Shown here piece by piece: positions 16,180-23,975 of a stretch of 64,000 nucleotides of DNA (its first letter is position 1; each line of letters begins with the position of its first letter). The DNA is from Bryobacterales bacterium (GTDB lineage: Bacteria; Acidobacteriota; Terriglobia; Bryobacterales; Bryobacteraceae). The stretch covers positions 59,206-123,205 of the forward strand of contig JADZBH010000038.1 in the NCBI GenBank assembly GCA_020852175.1, given 5' to 3'. A program made the translations under genes and the position numbers. The notes under the pieces were generated by a model, which was not told the origin of the DNA, did no database searches, and saw only the letters and a program-made list of their open reading frames with translations.

Positions 16180-16185
16180 TACGCT
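16180..16185 (+). promoter_or_regulatory. -10 element before the PfkB kinase
   Basis: TGC-TACGCT, ending 9 nt before ATG 16195 (and only 3 nt before ATG 16189), which favours 16195 as a leaderless start. Confidence 0.4.
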
Positions 16186-16194
16186 CGAATGTTC

Positions 16195-17145
16195 ATGCCT
16201 GATTTTGACGTAGTGGGCGTGGGGTTGAACGCCACCGACACGCTGCTGCTGGTTTCGCGGTTTCCCGCCTATGCCGGCAAGGAGCCCTTCGACGAAGAGA
16301 TGCTGAGCCCCGGCGGCCAGGTGGCCAGCGCCATGGTGGCTTGCGCGAAATTAGGGTTGCGGACGAAGTATGTGGGCACGGTGGGCGACGACGAACGGGG
16401 GCGCATCCAACTGGAGAGCCTGCTCACCTCGGGCATCAATCTGGACCATGTTCAGGTGCGCTCCAACACGCCGAACCAGACCGCCTACATCGTCATCGAC
16501 CGTTCCACGGGCGAGCGGACCGTGTTCTGGCGCCGGCCCGAGGAGTTGCGGCTCGATCCCGCCGAGATCACCGAGGAGATGATCGTGAACGCCCGGCTGC
16601 TGCACATCGACGGCCACGACACGCCGGCCGTGGAGCGCGCGGCGCGCATCGCCCGCACGCACGGCATCCCGGTGACGGTGGACGTGGACACGATTTATCA
16701 CGGTTTCGACCGCGTGCTGCCTTACGTCGATTACCTGATCACAAGCAGCGAATTTCCGTCGCGGTACACGGGCGAAAACGACCCGTTCAAGGCTCTGGCG
16801 ATGATCCAGCAGGAGTATGGAATGAAATTGGCGGGCATGACGCTGGGAGCGCAGGGCTGCCTGGCGCGCGTCGACGGGAAATTTCACTACTCGCCGGCCT
16901 ACGTCGTGCACTGCGTGGACACGACCGGCGCGGGTGACGTATTCCACGGAGCTTTCTGTTACGCCGTGGTGCGCGGCTTGCCGCTGATGGACGCGTTGGA
17001 TTTTTCCAATGCCATGGCGGCGATGAACTGCACGGCGATTGGCGCGCGCGGCGGCATCGCCACGCTCGACCAGGTGCGCGCGCTGATGGCGCGGGCCGAA
17101 CGGCGCGTGCAGAAGGAAGTGGCCGGACGCGCGGCGAAAGGCTAA
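16195..17145 (+). CDS. PfkB family carbohydrate kinase
   Basis: A 316-residue ribokinase-like sugar or nucleoside kinase. The N-terminal signature is the GGQVASAMVACAKLG stretch with the Gly-Gly lid motif, and the C-terminal PfkB signature DTTGAGDVFHGAF (about 242-254) holds the catalytic Asp and the anion hole. The YIVIDRSTGERTVFWRR segment resembles fructokinase/ribokinase substrate-lid strands. ATG 16189 is an alternative that adds two residues. The rhomboid gene starts 3 nt after its stop and BshB1-like overlaps that, so the three are one transcription unit. Substrate unknown. Confidence 0.88.
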   Translation: MPDFDVVGVGLNATDTLLLVSRFPAYAGKEPFDEEMLSPGGQVASAMVACAKLGLRTKYVGTVGDDERGRIQLESLLTSGINLDHVQVRSNTPNQTAYIVIDRSTGERTVFWRRPEELRLDPAEITEEMIVNARLLHIDGHDTPAVERAARIARTHGIPVTVDVDTIYHGFDRVLPYVDYLITSSEFPSRYTGENDPFKALAMIQQEYGMKLAGMTLGAQGCLARVDGKFHYSPAYVVHCVDTTGAGDVFHGAFCYAVVRGLPLMDALDFSNAMAAMNCTAIGARGGIATLDQVRALMARAERRVQKEVAGRAAKG

Positions 17146-17148
17146 GCC

Positions 17149-17826
17149 TTGATCCCCTTACGCGACTCGCTGCCCAGCCGGAACAAACCGCTGATCACGG
17201 GCTGTCTGATCGCGATCAACGCGCTTGTCTTTCTGTTTGAACTATCGCTCGCACCCGGCGGGCGCGAAGCCTTCGTGCACACCTTCGGCATGGTGCCGGA
17301 CCGGTTCGCCTGGAGTTCGCTGCTGACCTCGATGTTCCTTCATGGCGGATGGCTGCACCTGATTGGGAACATGTGGTTCCTGTGGATTTACGGCGACAAC
17401 GTGGAGGACATCCTTGGACACGGGCGCTTTCTCCTTTTCTACCTCGTGTGCGGCATGGCCGCCGGGCTCTCCCACCTGGTGTTCAATTTCGATTCGGCCG
17501 CGCCCACCGTGGGCGCAAGCGGCGCCATCGCGGGCGTGATGGGCGGCTACCTGCGCCGGTTTCCTCATGCCCGCATCGTCACGCTGCTGCCGCTGTTTAT
17601 TTTCTTCACCACCATCGAACTTCCCGCCTATGTGATTCTGCTTTACTGGTTCGCCATTCAAATCTTCAGCGGTGTGGGCGATTCGGCGCGCGCCGGCGTG
17701 CAGGAAGGCGGCGTGGCCTGGTGGGCGCACGCGGGTGGTTTCGTGACGGGTGTGCTGCTGGTGGGATTATTGGAACAGCGGAACCGGCGCCTGCCGCCGG
17801 ATTATCCCGGCTACAACGCGACATGA
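17149..17826 (+). CDS. Rhomboid family intramembrane serine protease
   Basis: A 225-residue polytopic membrane protease. It starts with MIPLRDSLPS, a typical rhomboid N-terminus, from a TTG codon at 17149, 3 nt after the previous stop. Hydrophobic segments lie at about 15-34, 55-80, 92-112, 120-135, 145-170 and 190-210. Catalytic dyad: S124 in VGASGAIAG and H194 in WWAHAGGFVTG. The GNMWFLWIYGDNVEDILG segment matches the family L1 region. It would cleave membrane-spanning substrates within the inner membrane. Its 3' end overlaps the next gene by 4 nt. Confidence 0.93.
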   Translation: MIPLRDSLPSRNKPLITGCLIAINALVFLFELSLAPGGREAFVHTFGMVPDRFAWSSLLTSMFLHGGWLHLIGNMWFLWIYGDNVEDILGHGRFLLFYLVCGMAAGLSHLVFNFDSAAPTVGASGAIAGVMGGYLRRFPHARIVTLLPLFIFFTTIELPAYVILLYWFAIQIFSGVGDSARAGVQEGGVAWWAHAGGFVTGVLLVGLLEQRNRRLPPDYPGYNAT

Positions 17827-18572
17827 CCATCCGGAACCCCTATTTCGACATCGAGGAACCCCCTCAAATCGACGCGCTGGCCATTGCCGCGCATCCTGAC
17901 GACGTGGAGCAGACCTGCGGCGGCACCTTGATCCGGCTGGCGGGGCAAGGCTACCGTACGGGCGTACTCGACCTGACGGCCGGCGACATGGGCACGCGCG
18001 GCACGCCGGAGTTGCGCATCGAGGAGTCCGATGCCGCGGGCCGTCACATGCTGCTGAAGTGGCGCGGGAATCTGCGGCTGCCAGACGCGCGGCTGGAAAA
18101 CACGCTCGCGGCGCGCATGACTCTAGCCACGGAACTGCGCCGGTTGCGGCCGCGGTTGCTGATTCTTCCCTACTGGGAGGCCCGTCATCCGGATCACGCC
18201 AAGGCGAGCGAATTAGGATACGAGGCGGCGTTCCTGGCGGGCCTGCGCAAACTTGACCAGTACACCGAACCGCACCGTCCGCGGAAGATTCTCTACGCCT
18301 CGCAATACGCCAACGTGCCGCCGTCCCTGGTGGTGGACATCACGGCGCAGTTTGACCGGCGGATGGAGGCGCTGCTGGCCTACCGTTCGCAATATGGCGC
18401 GCAACAGGAAGGCTCGGATTTGTTTCCTGGCGAGGACGAGATCCGCGAGCGCCTGGCCACGGTGGCGCGATTCTACGGCAACCTGATTGGCGTGAAGTAC
18501 GGCGAGCCATTCGTGGTGAAGGAACCCGTTGCCGTCGAGGACGTGATGCAACTGGGTCCTCGCAGCATCTAG
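17823..18572 (+). CDS. bshB1: LmbE/PIG-L deacetylase, BshB1-like (bacillithiol biosynthesis)
   Basis: A 249-residue zinc-dependent deacetylase. The metal motif AAHPDDVEQTCGG has H24, D26 and D27, and the second His is in EARHPDHAKASE. The stretch DLTAGDMGTRGTPELRIEES, read in pieces GDMGTRGTPE and LRIEES, is characteristic of the BshB1 group, which removes acetyl from GlcNAc-malate during bacillithiol synthesis. ATG 17823 overlaps the rhomboid stop (ATGA). bshA and bshC are not in the window. A general GlcNAc deacetylase role is the alternative. Confidence 0.75.
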   Translation: MTIRNPYFDIEEPPQIDALAIAAHPDDVEQTCGGTLIRLAGQGYRTGVLDLTAGDMGTRGTPELRIEESDAAGRHMLLKWRGNLRLPDARLENTLAARMTLATELRRLRPRLLILPYWEARHPDHAKASELGYEAAFLAGLRKLDQYTEPHRPRKILYASQYANVPPSLVVDITAQFDRRMEALLAYRSQYGAQQEGSDLFPGEDEIRERLATVARFYGNLIGVKYGEPFVVKEPVAVEDVMQLGPRSI

Positions 18573-18585
18573 GCGTCAGGGCCGC

Positions 18586-20055
18586 TTACTCGGCGTCCTG
18601 ATAGTAGTCCTTCAGCCGGTAGAGCTCCTTGCGCAACGATTCCCGCGTGGAGGCGTAGGCCGGGTCGGCGTAGACGTTGCGCATCTCGCGCGGATCCTTG
18701 ACCAGGTCGAACATCTCCCATTCGGGCGGCGTGGGCTGATCGACCGCGCCCTTCTTGCCGAGCCCCCGGCCATAGTAATAAATGAGCTTGTGCGTCTGCG
18801 TGCGGACGCCGTAGTGGGCCGTGACGGTATGCCCGCCACCGAGATGCATCCAGTAGCGGTAGTACATGGATTGGCGCCAGTCCTGCGGCGTGCGTCCGGC
18901 GAGATTTCGCGCGAAGCTCCGGCCCTGCATCCATTCCGGCGCTTTCTGTCCGGCGAATTCCAGGAAGGTGGGCGCGAAGTCCACGTTCAAGACGATGTCG
19001 GCGCTGGTGGTGTGCGGCTGAATGTGCTTGGGATAGCGCACCAGGAACGGCATGCGCATGGTCTCTTCATACATGAAGCGCTTGTCGAACCAGCCGTGAT
19101 CGCCGAGGAAGAAGCCCTGGTCGGAGGTGTACACGACAATGGTGTTGTCCTTGAGCCCATCGGCGTCGAGATAATCGAGCAGGCGCCCTACGTTGTCGTC
19201 CACCGAACGGATGCAGCGCAGATAATCCTTCATGTACACCTGATAGGCCCACTTGCGCATGTCGTGTTGCGAGAGCCCTTCGGGTTTGGGGACTTTCAGG
19301 TCGGTCTCGGTGAAGTCCTCGCCCACGCGCAGAGTGGCTCGCTGCGACGCGCCGCCGCGCTGGGAGATGTCTTCGTAGAGGTTGTCAGGTTCGGGGATGG
19401 TTTGGTTTTGGAGCCAGGTCTGGTATTTCGGCGGCGGCTGCCAGGGGCGGTGCGGCGCCTTATGATGCGACATCAGGAAGAAGGGTTTGGATTTGTCGCG
19501 GTTCTTCAGGAAGTCCAGCGAGAAGTCGCCGATGAGGTCGGTGCAGTAGCCCGCGTACTGCTTACGGCCCTCCCGCGTGAGGAAGACGGGGTCGTGATAG
19601 GCGCCCTGTCCGGGCAGGATGTTCCAGTAATCGAAGCCTTGCGGATCCGATTGCAGGTGCCATTTGCCGACGATGCCGGTTTGATAGCCGGAGTCCCGCA
19701 GCAGGTGGGCCACGGTGGTCTTCTTGGGATCGAGCGTGTCGTTGAGCGTGTAGACGCCGTTCTTGTGGCTGTACTGGCCCGTGAGCACGGCGCCGCGCGA
19801 GGGCGTGCAAATGGAGTTCGTGGCGAAGCAGTTGTCCATGCGCATGCCTTCGTTGGCGATGCGGTCGATGTTCGGCGTCAGGTTCACCCTGGAACCGTAC
19901 GCCGAGATGGCGTGGGACGCATGGTCGTCCGACATCATATACAGGATGTTCGGCTTGGGGGCGCCGGCTTGCTGCGCCCGCGCCAGAATGGGCGCCAGAG
20001 CCGCGCCGGCCGCCGCCTGCAACACCGCGCGCCGGTTCAATGTCGATTCGCTCAT
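18586..20055 (-). CDS. Tat-exported sulfatase
   Basis: A 489-residue arylsulfatase-family hydrolase. The N-terminus NRRAVLQAAAGAALAP is a twin-arginine-type signal. Catalytic features: metal-binding DD at 43-44 in MMSDDHASH, and the formylglycine motif CTPSR at C83-R87, with TGQYSH after it. A cysteine-type sulfatase needs FGE or an anaerobic maturase; neither is in the window. Further family motifs are GKWHLQ, HKAPHRPWQPPPKY, and YTSDQGFFLGDHGWFDKR. The longer frame to 20163 is not coding in my view; ATG 20055 has TACACT ending 7 nt upstream. Probably acts on sulfated polysaccharide or glycoside outside the cytoplasm. Confidence 0.92.
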   Translation of the reverse strand: MSESTLNRRAVLQAAAGAALAPILARAQQAGAPKPNILYMMSDDHASHAISAYGSRVNLTPNIDRIANEGMRMDNCFATNSICTPSRGAVLTGQYSHKNGVYTLNDTLDPKKTTVAHLLRDSGYQTGIVGKWHLQSDPQGFDYWNILPGQGAYHDPVFLTREGRKQYAGYCTDLIGDFSLDFLKNRDKSKPFFLMSHHKAPHRPWQPPPKYQTWLQNQTIPEPDNLYEDISQRGGASQRATLRVGEDFTETDLKVPKPEGLSQHDMRKWAYQVYMKDYLRCIRSVDDNVGRLLDYLDADGLKDNTIVVYTSDQGFFLGDHGWFDKRFMYEETMRMPFLVRYPKHIQPHTTSADIVLNVDFAPTFLEFAGQKAPEWMQGRSFARNLAGRTPQDWRQSMYYRYWMHLGGGHTVTAHYGVRTQTHKLIYYYGRGLGKKGAVDQPTPPEWEMFDLVKDPREMRNVYADPAYASTRESLRKELYRLKDYYQDAE

Positions 20056-20062
20056 GCCGGAC

Positions 20063-20068
20063 AGTGTA
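20063..20068 (-). promoter_or_regulatory. -10 element of a leaderless sulfatase start
   Basis: TACACT on the minus strand, ending 7 nt before ATG 20055, with no Shine-Dalgarno sequence. Confidence 0.45.
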
Positions 20069-20118
20069 TCGTAGCCCGCCAGGCAGTCGTGCACGGCGAG
20101 CAACGGTTTGGAATAGCC

Positions 20119-20127
20119 TGCTAAACT
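20119..20127 (+). promoter_or_regulatory. Extended -10 of the efp promoter
   Basis: TGC-TAAACT. The leader is about 40 nt and carries AAGGAG at about 20154, so this gene is not leaderless, unlike its divergent neighbour. Confidence 0.4.
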
Positions 20128-20172
20128 GAAAGTTTCCCCTTTAGCCGTATTAGCAAGGAGCATTCACGCCGC

Positions 20173-20733
20173 ATGATCGCATCCACCCAGCTACGCCCGG
20201 GTATGGTTATCAAATGGAACGGAGACCTTTACTCGGTCTTCAAGAAGGAACATCGAACCCCGGGCAATCTGCGCGGCTTTGTCCAAGCCAAGTTGCGCCG
20301 GTTGTCCAACGGATCCATCTACGACCACCGGTTTTCCTCGGAAGACAAGGTGGAAAAGGTGTCACTGGACGAGCACGAAATGGAGTATCTGTACGACGAC
20401 GGCGACTCGTATTACTTCATGAACTCGGAGACGTTCGAACAGATGCACCTGGGCAAGGGGTTGCTGGGCGACGCGGTGGACTACCTGATTCCACAATTGA
20501 AAGTGACGGTGGTGTTCCATGAGGGCACGCCGATTTCGGTGGAGTTGCCTCCTTCCATCGACATGAAGATCATGCAGACCGAACCGAGCCTGAAGGGCGC
20601 CACGGTTTCCAACGTCACCAAGCCGGCGACGATGGAGACGGGCCTCGTTGTGCATGTGCCTCCGTTCATCAGCCAGGGTGAGGTGATCCGCGTGTCAACC
20701 GCCGATGGCAGCTATCTGGAGCGCGCGGGTTAG
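20173..20733 (+). CDS. efp: Elongation factor P, with Asn at the tip position
   Basis: A 186-residue EF-P that relieves ribosome stalling at polyproline stretches. All three beta-barrel domains are there: KOW-like domain I (1-64), the middle OB domain with DGDSYYFMNSETFEQM, and the C-terminal domain ending VIRVSTADGSYLER. The loop that contacts the P-site tRNA reads HRTPGNLRGF. Aligned with B. subtilis EF-P (PGKG), the residue at position 32 is Asn, where modified Lys or Arg is usual. No EpmA/EpmB or EarP gene is nearby. Its last 39 nt overlap the convergent selA. ATG 20173 is chosen on family length. Confidence 0.95.
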   Translation: MIASTQLRPGMVIKWNGDLYSVFKKEHRTPGNLRGFVQAKLRRLSNGSIYDHRFSSEDKVEKVSLDEHEMEYLYDDGDSYYFMNSETFEQMHLGKGLLGDAVDYLIPQLKVTVVFHEGTPISVELPPSIDMKIMQTEPSLKGATVSNVTKPATMETGLVVHVPPFISQGEVIRVSTADGSYLERAG

Positions 20734-22017
20734 GCTCTCCTGTTCGGCCGCGTCCACGGTGCGAAGATCGAGCACCAGCCGGTCCTTTTCAATTCGGGCA
20801 ATCACGGGCGGCTCGCCCAGGCGCAGCCGCTCTTCCCATTGCAAGGCATCGCCGGGCAGCGCGACGAGCCATGTGGGGAGCGTCTGCTCCGGCGTGGAGC
20901 CTCCGCCAATGACGCTTTCCCCGGCGATCACCTGGGCTCCGGCCGCGGCCGCCAGACGTTCCGCGCGCGCACGCAGTTCATCCGGAGATAGGCGGATCAT
21001 ACGCAAGGCCGGCAGGCTGTCCCACTCCTCGAACAGCGTCGCGCGCAAGGCGTGTTCCAGCGAGGCGGTCACGAGCTTGTCCACGCGCAAGGCGCGGTAC
21101 ATGGGGTGGTGGCGCAGTTTCCCGATGAGATCGCCGCGCCCGGCCAGGATGCCGGCCTGCGGACCGCCCAGCAGCTTGTCACCCGAAAAACTGGCCACAT
21201 CGGCGCCGGCCGTGAGAGCGTCCTGCACGCGCGGTTCGTGGATGCCCGCGCCGGACAGGCCGGCGAGGCAGCCGCTGCCAAGGTCTTCATAAACGGGGAT
21301 GCCGTGTTTTCGCCCCAGGAGGGCAAGCTCCTCGCGCGCCGGTTTTCCGGTGAAGCCAGTCATGCGGAAGTTGCTCGGATGGACGGTCATGAGCAGCCGC
21401 GTACGCTCGGAGATGGCCGAAACATAATCGTCGATGTGCGTGCGGTTGGTGGCGCCCACTTCGACAAGCCTGGCGCCGGAGGCGGCCATGATGTCGGGAA
21501 TGCGGAACCCATCGCCGATCTCGATCAGTTCGCCGCGCGAAACGATCACATCGCCGCCCTGGGCCAGCGCCGCCAGCGTGAGGTAGACGGCCGCGGCATT
21601 GTTATTCACGACGATGGCCGGCCGTCCGAGCAACCGTTCGAGCAGCGCGCCCGCGTGCACGTCCCGTTTGCCCCGGCGGCCGGTGGCGAGATCGTATTCG
21701 AGGTTGGAGTAGAAGCCCTGGACCGCGGCCGGAGCAAGCGGCGCCCGGCCCAGGTTCGTGTGCAGCACGACACCGGTGGCGTTGATGACGCGCCGCAAGG
21801 ACGGACGCCGCAGCGCGGCCACGGCGGCCCGTACCTCGGCGGCGATGTCCGGCGCTTCCCCGCCCTGGCGCGCCAGCCGCCGGGCGCGCTCCACCGCGGA
21901 GCGGATCTCATTCACCACCAGCGCGCGCGGAGCCTCGACATCGGCGAGCGCCGCCAGGACCTCATGCACGGCCGGCAGCGCCCGCAAAGCGCGGTTTACT
22001 TCGGGAACATCTTCCAC
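20695..22017 (-). CDS. selA: L-seryl-tRNA(Sec) selenium transferase SelA
   Basis: A 440-residue PLP enzyme that converts Ser-tRNA(Sec) to Sec-tRNA(Sec) using selenophosphate. The family N-terminus (VPEVNRALRALPAVHEVL), RRVINATGVVLHTNLGRAPL and the PLP-binding Lys K281 in SFSGDKLLGGPQAGI are intact. Length is normal. Its presence predicts selB, selC, selD and at least one selenoprotein elsewhere in the genome; none is visible in this window and I found no in-frame UGA in recognisable genes. It overlaps the LmbE gene by 22 nt upstream and efp by 39 nt downstream. Confidence 0.93.
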   Translation of the reverse strand: MEDVPEVNRALRALPAVHEVLAALADVEAPRALVVNEIRSAVERARRLARQGGEAPDIAAEVRAAVAALRRPSLRRVINATGVVLHTNLGRAPLAPAAVQGFYSNLEYDLATGRRGKRDVHAGALLERLLGRPAIVVNNNAAAVYLTLAALAQGGDVIVSRGELIEIGDGFRIPDIMAASGARLVEVGATNRTHIDDYVSAISERTRLLMTVHPSNFRMTGFTGKPAREELALLGRKHGIPVYEDLGSGCLAGLSGAGIHEPRVQDALTAGADVASFSGDKLLGGPQAGILAGRGDLIGKLRHHPMYRALRVDKLVTASLEHALRATLFEEWDSLPALRMIRLSPDELRARAERLAAAAGAQVIAGESVIGGGSTPEQTLPTWLVALPGDALQWEERLRLGEPPVIARIEKDRLVLDLRTVDAAEQESLTRALQIAAIGG

Positions 22018-22865
22018 AGGTCTTCCAACTTCGGCCGGCGGCCGTACTCACACAACTCGAAGGATTCGGCGCGCACCACCTTGGCCGCCGCGTCCTTGCC
22101 ATACCGCTTTTCCAGCACGGCTCGCTGCTCGGCGGACACGGGCTGCGACCACGACTTGTTCATCCAGGTTTCCAGCCACTTGCGCCGGGCCGCCTTGTCC
22201 TTCGGCACGTCCTGCAGCAGGTGGTCCACCCAGGGCAGCCATTCGTAAAACTGCGACTCATGCGCGTCGAAGGCTTCCAGCTTCGTCTGCCACACGTCGT
22301 CGATGGCGACGACCACGTCGTGGCGGAAGGGCGACGGCTTCTGGAAGTTGTCGTTGTAGTAGAGAAACACGGGGTTGTTGTGGAGCGGCTCGACGTCGGC
22401 CACGACGTTCGGCACCACCACCATGTAGGCCGCGTCCTGAATCAGGACGCCAGTGTAACGGTGGTCGGGATGATAGTCGTTGGGCCGCGGCGCGATGACA
22501 ATGTCGGCCTTCCATTCGCGAATGGCGCGGATGATCTGCTTGCGCACTTCCAGGGTGGGCAGCAACTCGCCGTCGTCGTTGTCGAGCACCTGGTACTCCG
22601 CGATTCCGGTGCGCCTCATGCTTTCCTGCGTCTCGGCGTAGCGGCGTTTGGCCAGGATGCCGCCGCCCATGGACTGGTGGCCGGCGTTGCCGTTGGTGAC
22701 CGAAACGAACTTCACCTTGTGACCGGCGCGGGCGAACTTCACCGCCGTGCCGCCGGATTTGATGTCGCAATCGTCCGGATGCGCTCCAAACATAATTACG
22801 CGCAATTGTTGTTGACCCCAGCAGGCCGAAGCCAGCAGGAGGGATAGGGCCAGTCGTAGCTTCAT
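21996..22865 (-). CDS. Secreted LmbE/PIG-L deacetylase
   Basis: A 289-residue zinc deacetylase with a signal peptide (MKLRLALSLLLASACWGQ). The motif GAHPDDCDIKSGG has H29, D31 and D32, and PRPNDYHPDHRYTG supplies the distal His residues. Export means it is unlikely to serve bacillithiol synthesis. It more probably deacetylates N-acetylated sugars in the periplasm or outside. The TAAACT that ends 8 nt before the ATG includes the TAA stop of the upstream flippase gene, so a separate leaderless promoter may sit inside that gene's end. Confidence 0.85.
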   Translation of the reverse strand: MKLRLALSLLLASACWGQQQLRVIMFGAHPDDCDIKSGGTAVKFARAGHKVKFVSVTNGNAGHQSMGGGILAKRRYAETQESMRRTGIAEYQVLDNDDGELLPTLEVRKQIIRAIREWKADIVIAPRPNDYHPDHRYTGVLIQDAAYMVVVPNVVADVEPLHNNPVFLYYNDNFQKPSPFRHDVVVAIDDVWQTKLEAFDAHESQFYEWLPWVDHLLQDVPKDKAARRKWLETWMNKSWSQPVSAEQRAVLEKRYGKDAAAKVVRAESFELCEYGRRPKLEDLWKMFPK

Positions 22866-22876
22866 ATCCGGAAAGT

Positions 22877-23890
22877 TTAGCTCACCTGTCCGGCGTCTTC
22901 ATCGCGGGCCTCGCGGTGCAGGTCGGTGAGGCGCATCCGCGTCAGCATCAGGGCGACGAAACCGGCCATCCACAACGGCACCGTGATCACGAAGAAGAGC
23001 AGCGTGGCGAAGCCGGTGGCGGTGTCGCGGTCGATGCCCAGCGCGCCCAGCGCCACCAGCACCAGGGCCTGGAAGGAGCCGACGTTGCCCGGCGCCTGCG
23101 GCAGGATGGTGCCGATGCGAAGCACGGCGAGCACCGCGGCGGCCTCCCACGGCGAGCGGTCCAGATGGAACCCCTTCATGAACGCCCACAGGGGAACGAT
23201 TTGCAGAGCCAGGTGCAGTCCGCTCGCCAGGAACGAGGCGGCGAACCAGCGTGAGCGCCCCATGTCGTGCACGCCATCGACGACATGCCGCAACATGCTG
23301 CCCCAGCGTGAACCGCGCACGGCTTCCTGCGCCCGAGATTTGTGCAACACCGCCCACAACACAAGCGCCGACACGGCGGCCAGCACCAGCATCAACACCT
23401 GGCTGGCGCGTTCCAGCCAGCCCGGCAACTGGACGAAGAGCGTGGAGAGGTAGAAACAGATCACCAGCCAGATGCCATCCATCAGCCGCTCGATGAGGAC
23501 GCTGGAGGCAACCACGGGCAAAGGCAGCCCGCTCCACTTGCGCATCAGGTAGACACGGATGACCTCGCCCGAACGCAACGGCAGGATCTCATTGGCGAAC
23601 AGGCCGATATAGACGGCCTGGGTGGCCTTCCATATGGAGACGGGGGCCAGCGGCCGCAACAGGTAGTGCCAGCGCAAACCCTGGCAGACGTACACGGCGA
23701 TGTCGCTGAGCATGGCCAGCGCCACCCAGTGCAGGTCCGTCGCGGCCACGCGGTGCAACTGGCCTTTCCAATCGAAGCCCTGGTACACCCAGTACAGGCA
23801 AGCGATGGAAACGGCATAACCGATGGCTGGGATCAGCCATGTGGGAGTCCGTCTGCGCGGCTCTCCCGGCTGGACGTCGCTTGGGTTCAA
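22877..23890 (-). CDS. Flippase-like integral membrane protein (lysylphosphatidylglycerol synthase TM-region family)
   Basis: A 337-residue polytopic protein of the UPF0104/AglD-like family. About eight hydrophobic segments are visible. Family motifs are the LRWHYLLRPL start of the second segment, NEILPLRSGEVIRVYLMRKWSGLP, SSVLIERLMDGIWL and LPQAPGNVGSFQALVL. Members include lipid flippases and glycolipid-associated proteins; the substrate here is unknown. The start is TTG 23890, because TATGAT ends 6 nt upstream and there is no Shine-Dalgarno site. It precedes the LmbE gene, 11 nt away. Confidence 0.82.
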   Translation of the reverse strand: MNPSDVQPGEPRRRTPTWLIPAIGYAVSIACLYWVYQGFDWKGQLHRVAATDLHWVALAMLSDIAVYVCQGLRWHYLLRPLAPVSIWKATQAVYIGLFANEILPLRSGEVIRVYLMRKWSGLPLPVVASSVLIERLMDGIWLVICFYLSTLFVQLPGWLERASQVLMLVLAAVSALVLWAVLHKSRAQEAVRGSRWGSMLRHVVDGVHDMGRSRWFAASFLASGLHLALQIVPLWAFMKGFHLDRSPWEAAAVLAVLRIGTILPQAPGNVGSFQALVLVALGALGIDRDTATGFATLLFFVITVPLWMAGFVALMLTRMRLTDLHREARDEDAGQVS

Positions 23891-23896
23891 GTAACC

Positions 23897-23902
23897 ATCA
23901 TA
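23897..23902 (-). promoter_or_regulatory. -10 element of a leaderless TTG start
   Basis: TATGAT (5 of 6 consensus bases) on the minus strand, ending 6 nt before TTG 23890. Confidence 0.45.
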
Positions 23903-23975
23903 TCCGGCGGAACGTGCTCTCCGGTTCCTGGGGGGGCGGCCGCGACCGCGCTACACTGCCTGTCTGAGACCTCTC

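Noticed and set aside
20695..22017. Search for an in-frame UGA (selenocysteine) gene near selA
   Set aside because: All recognisable neighbours are complete without reading through UGA.
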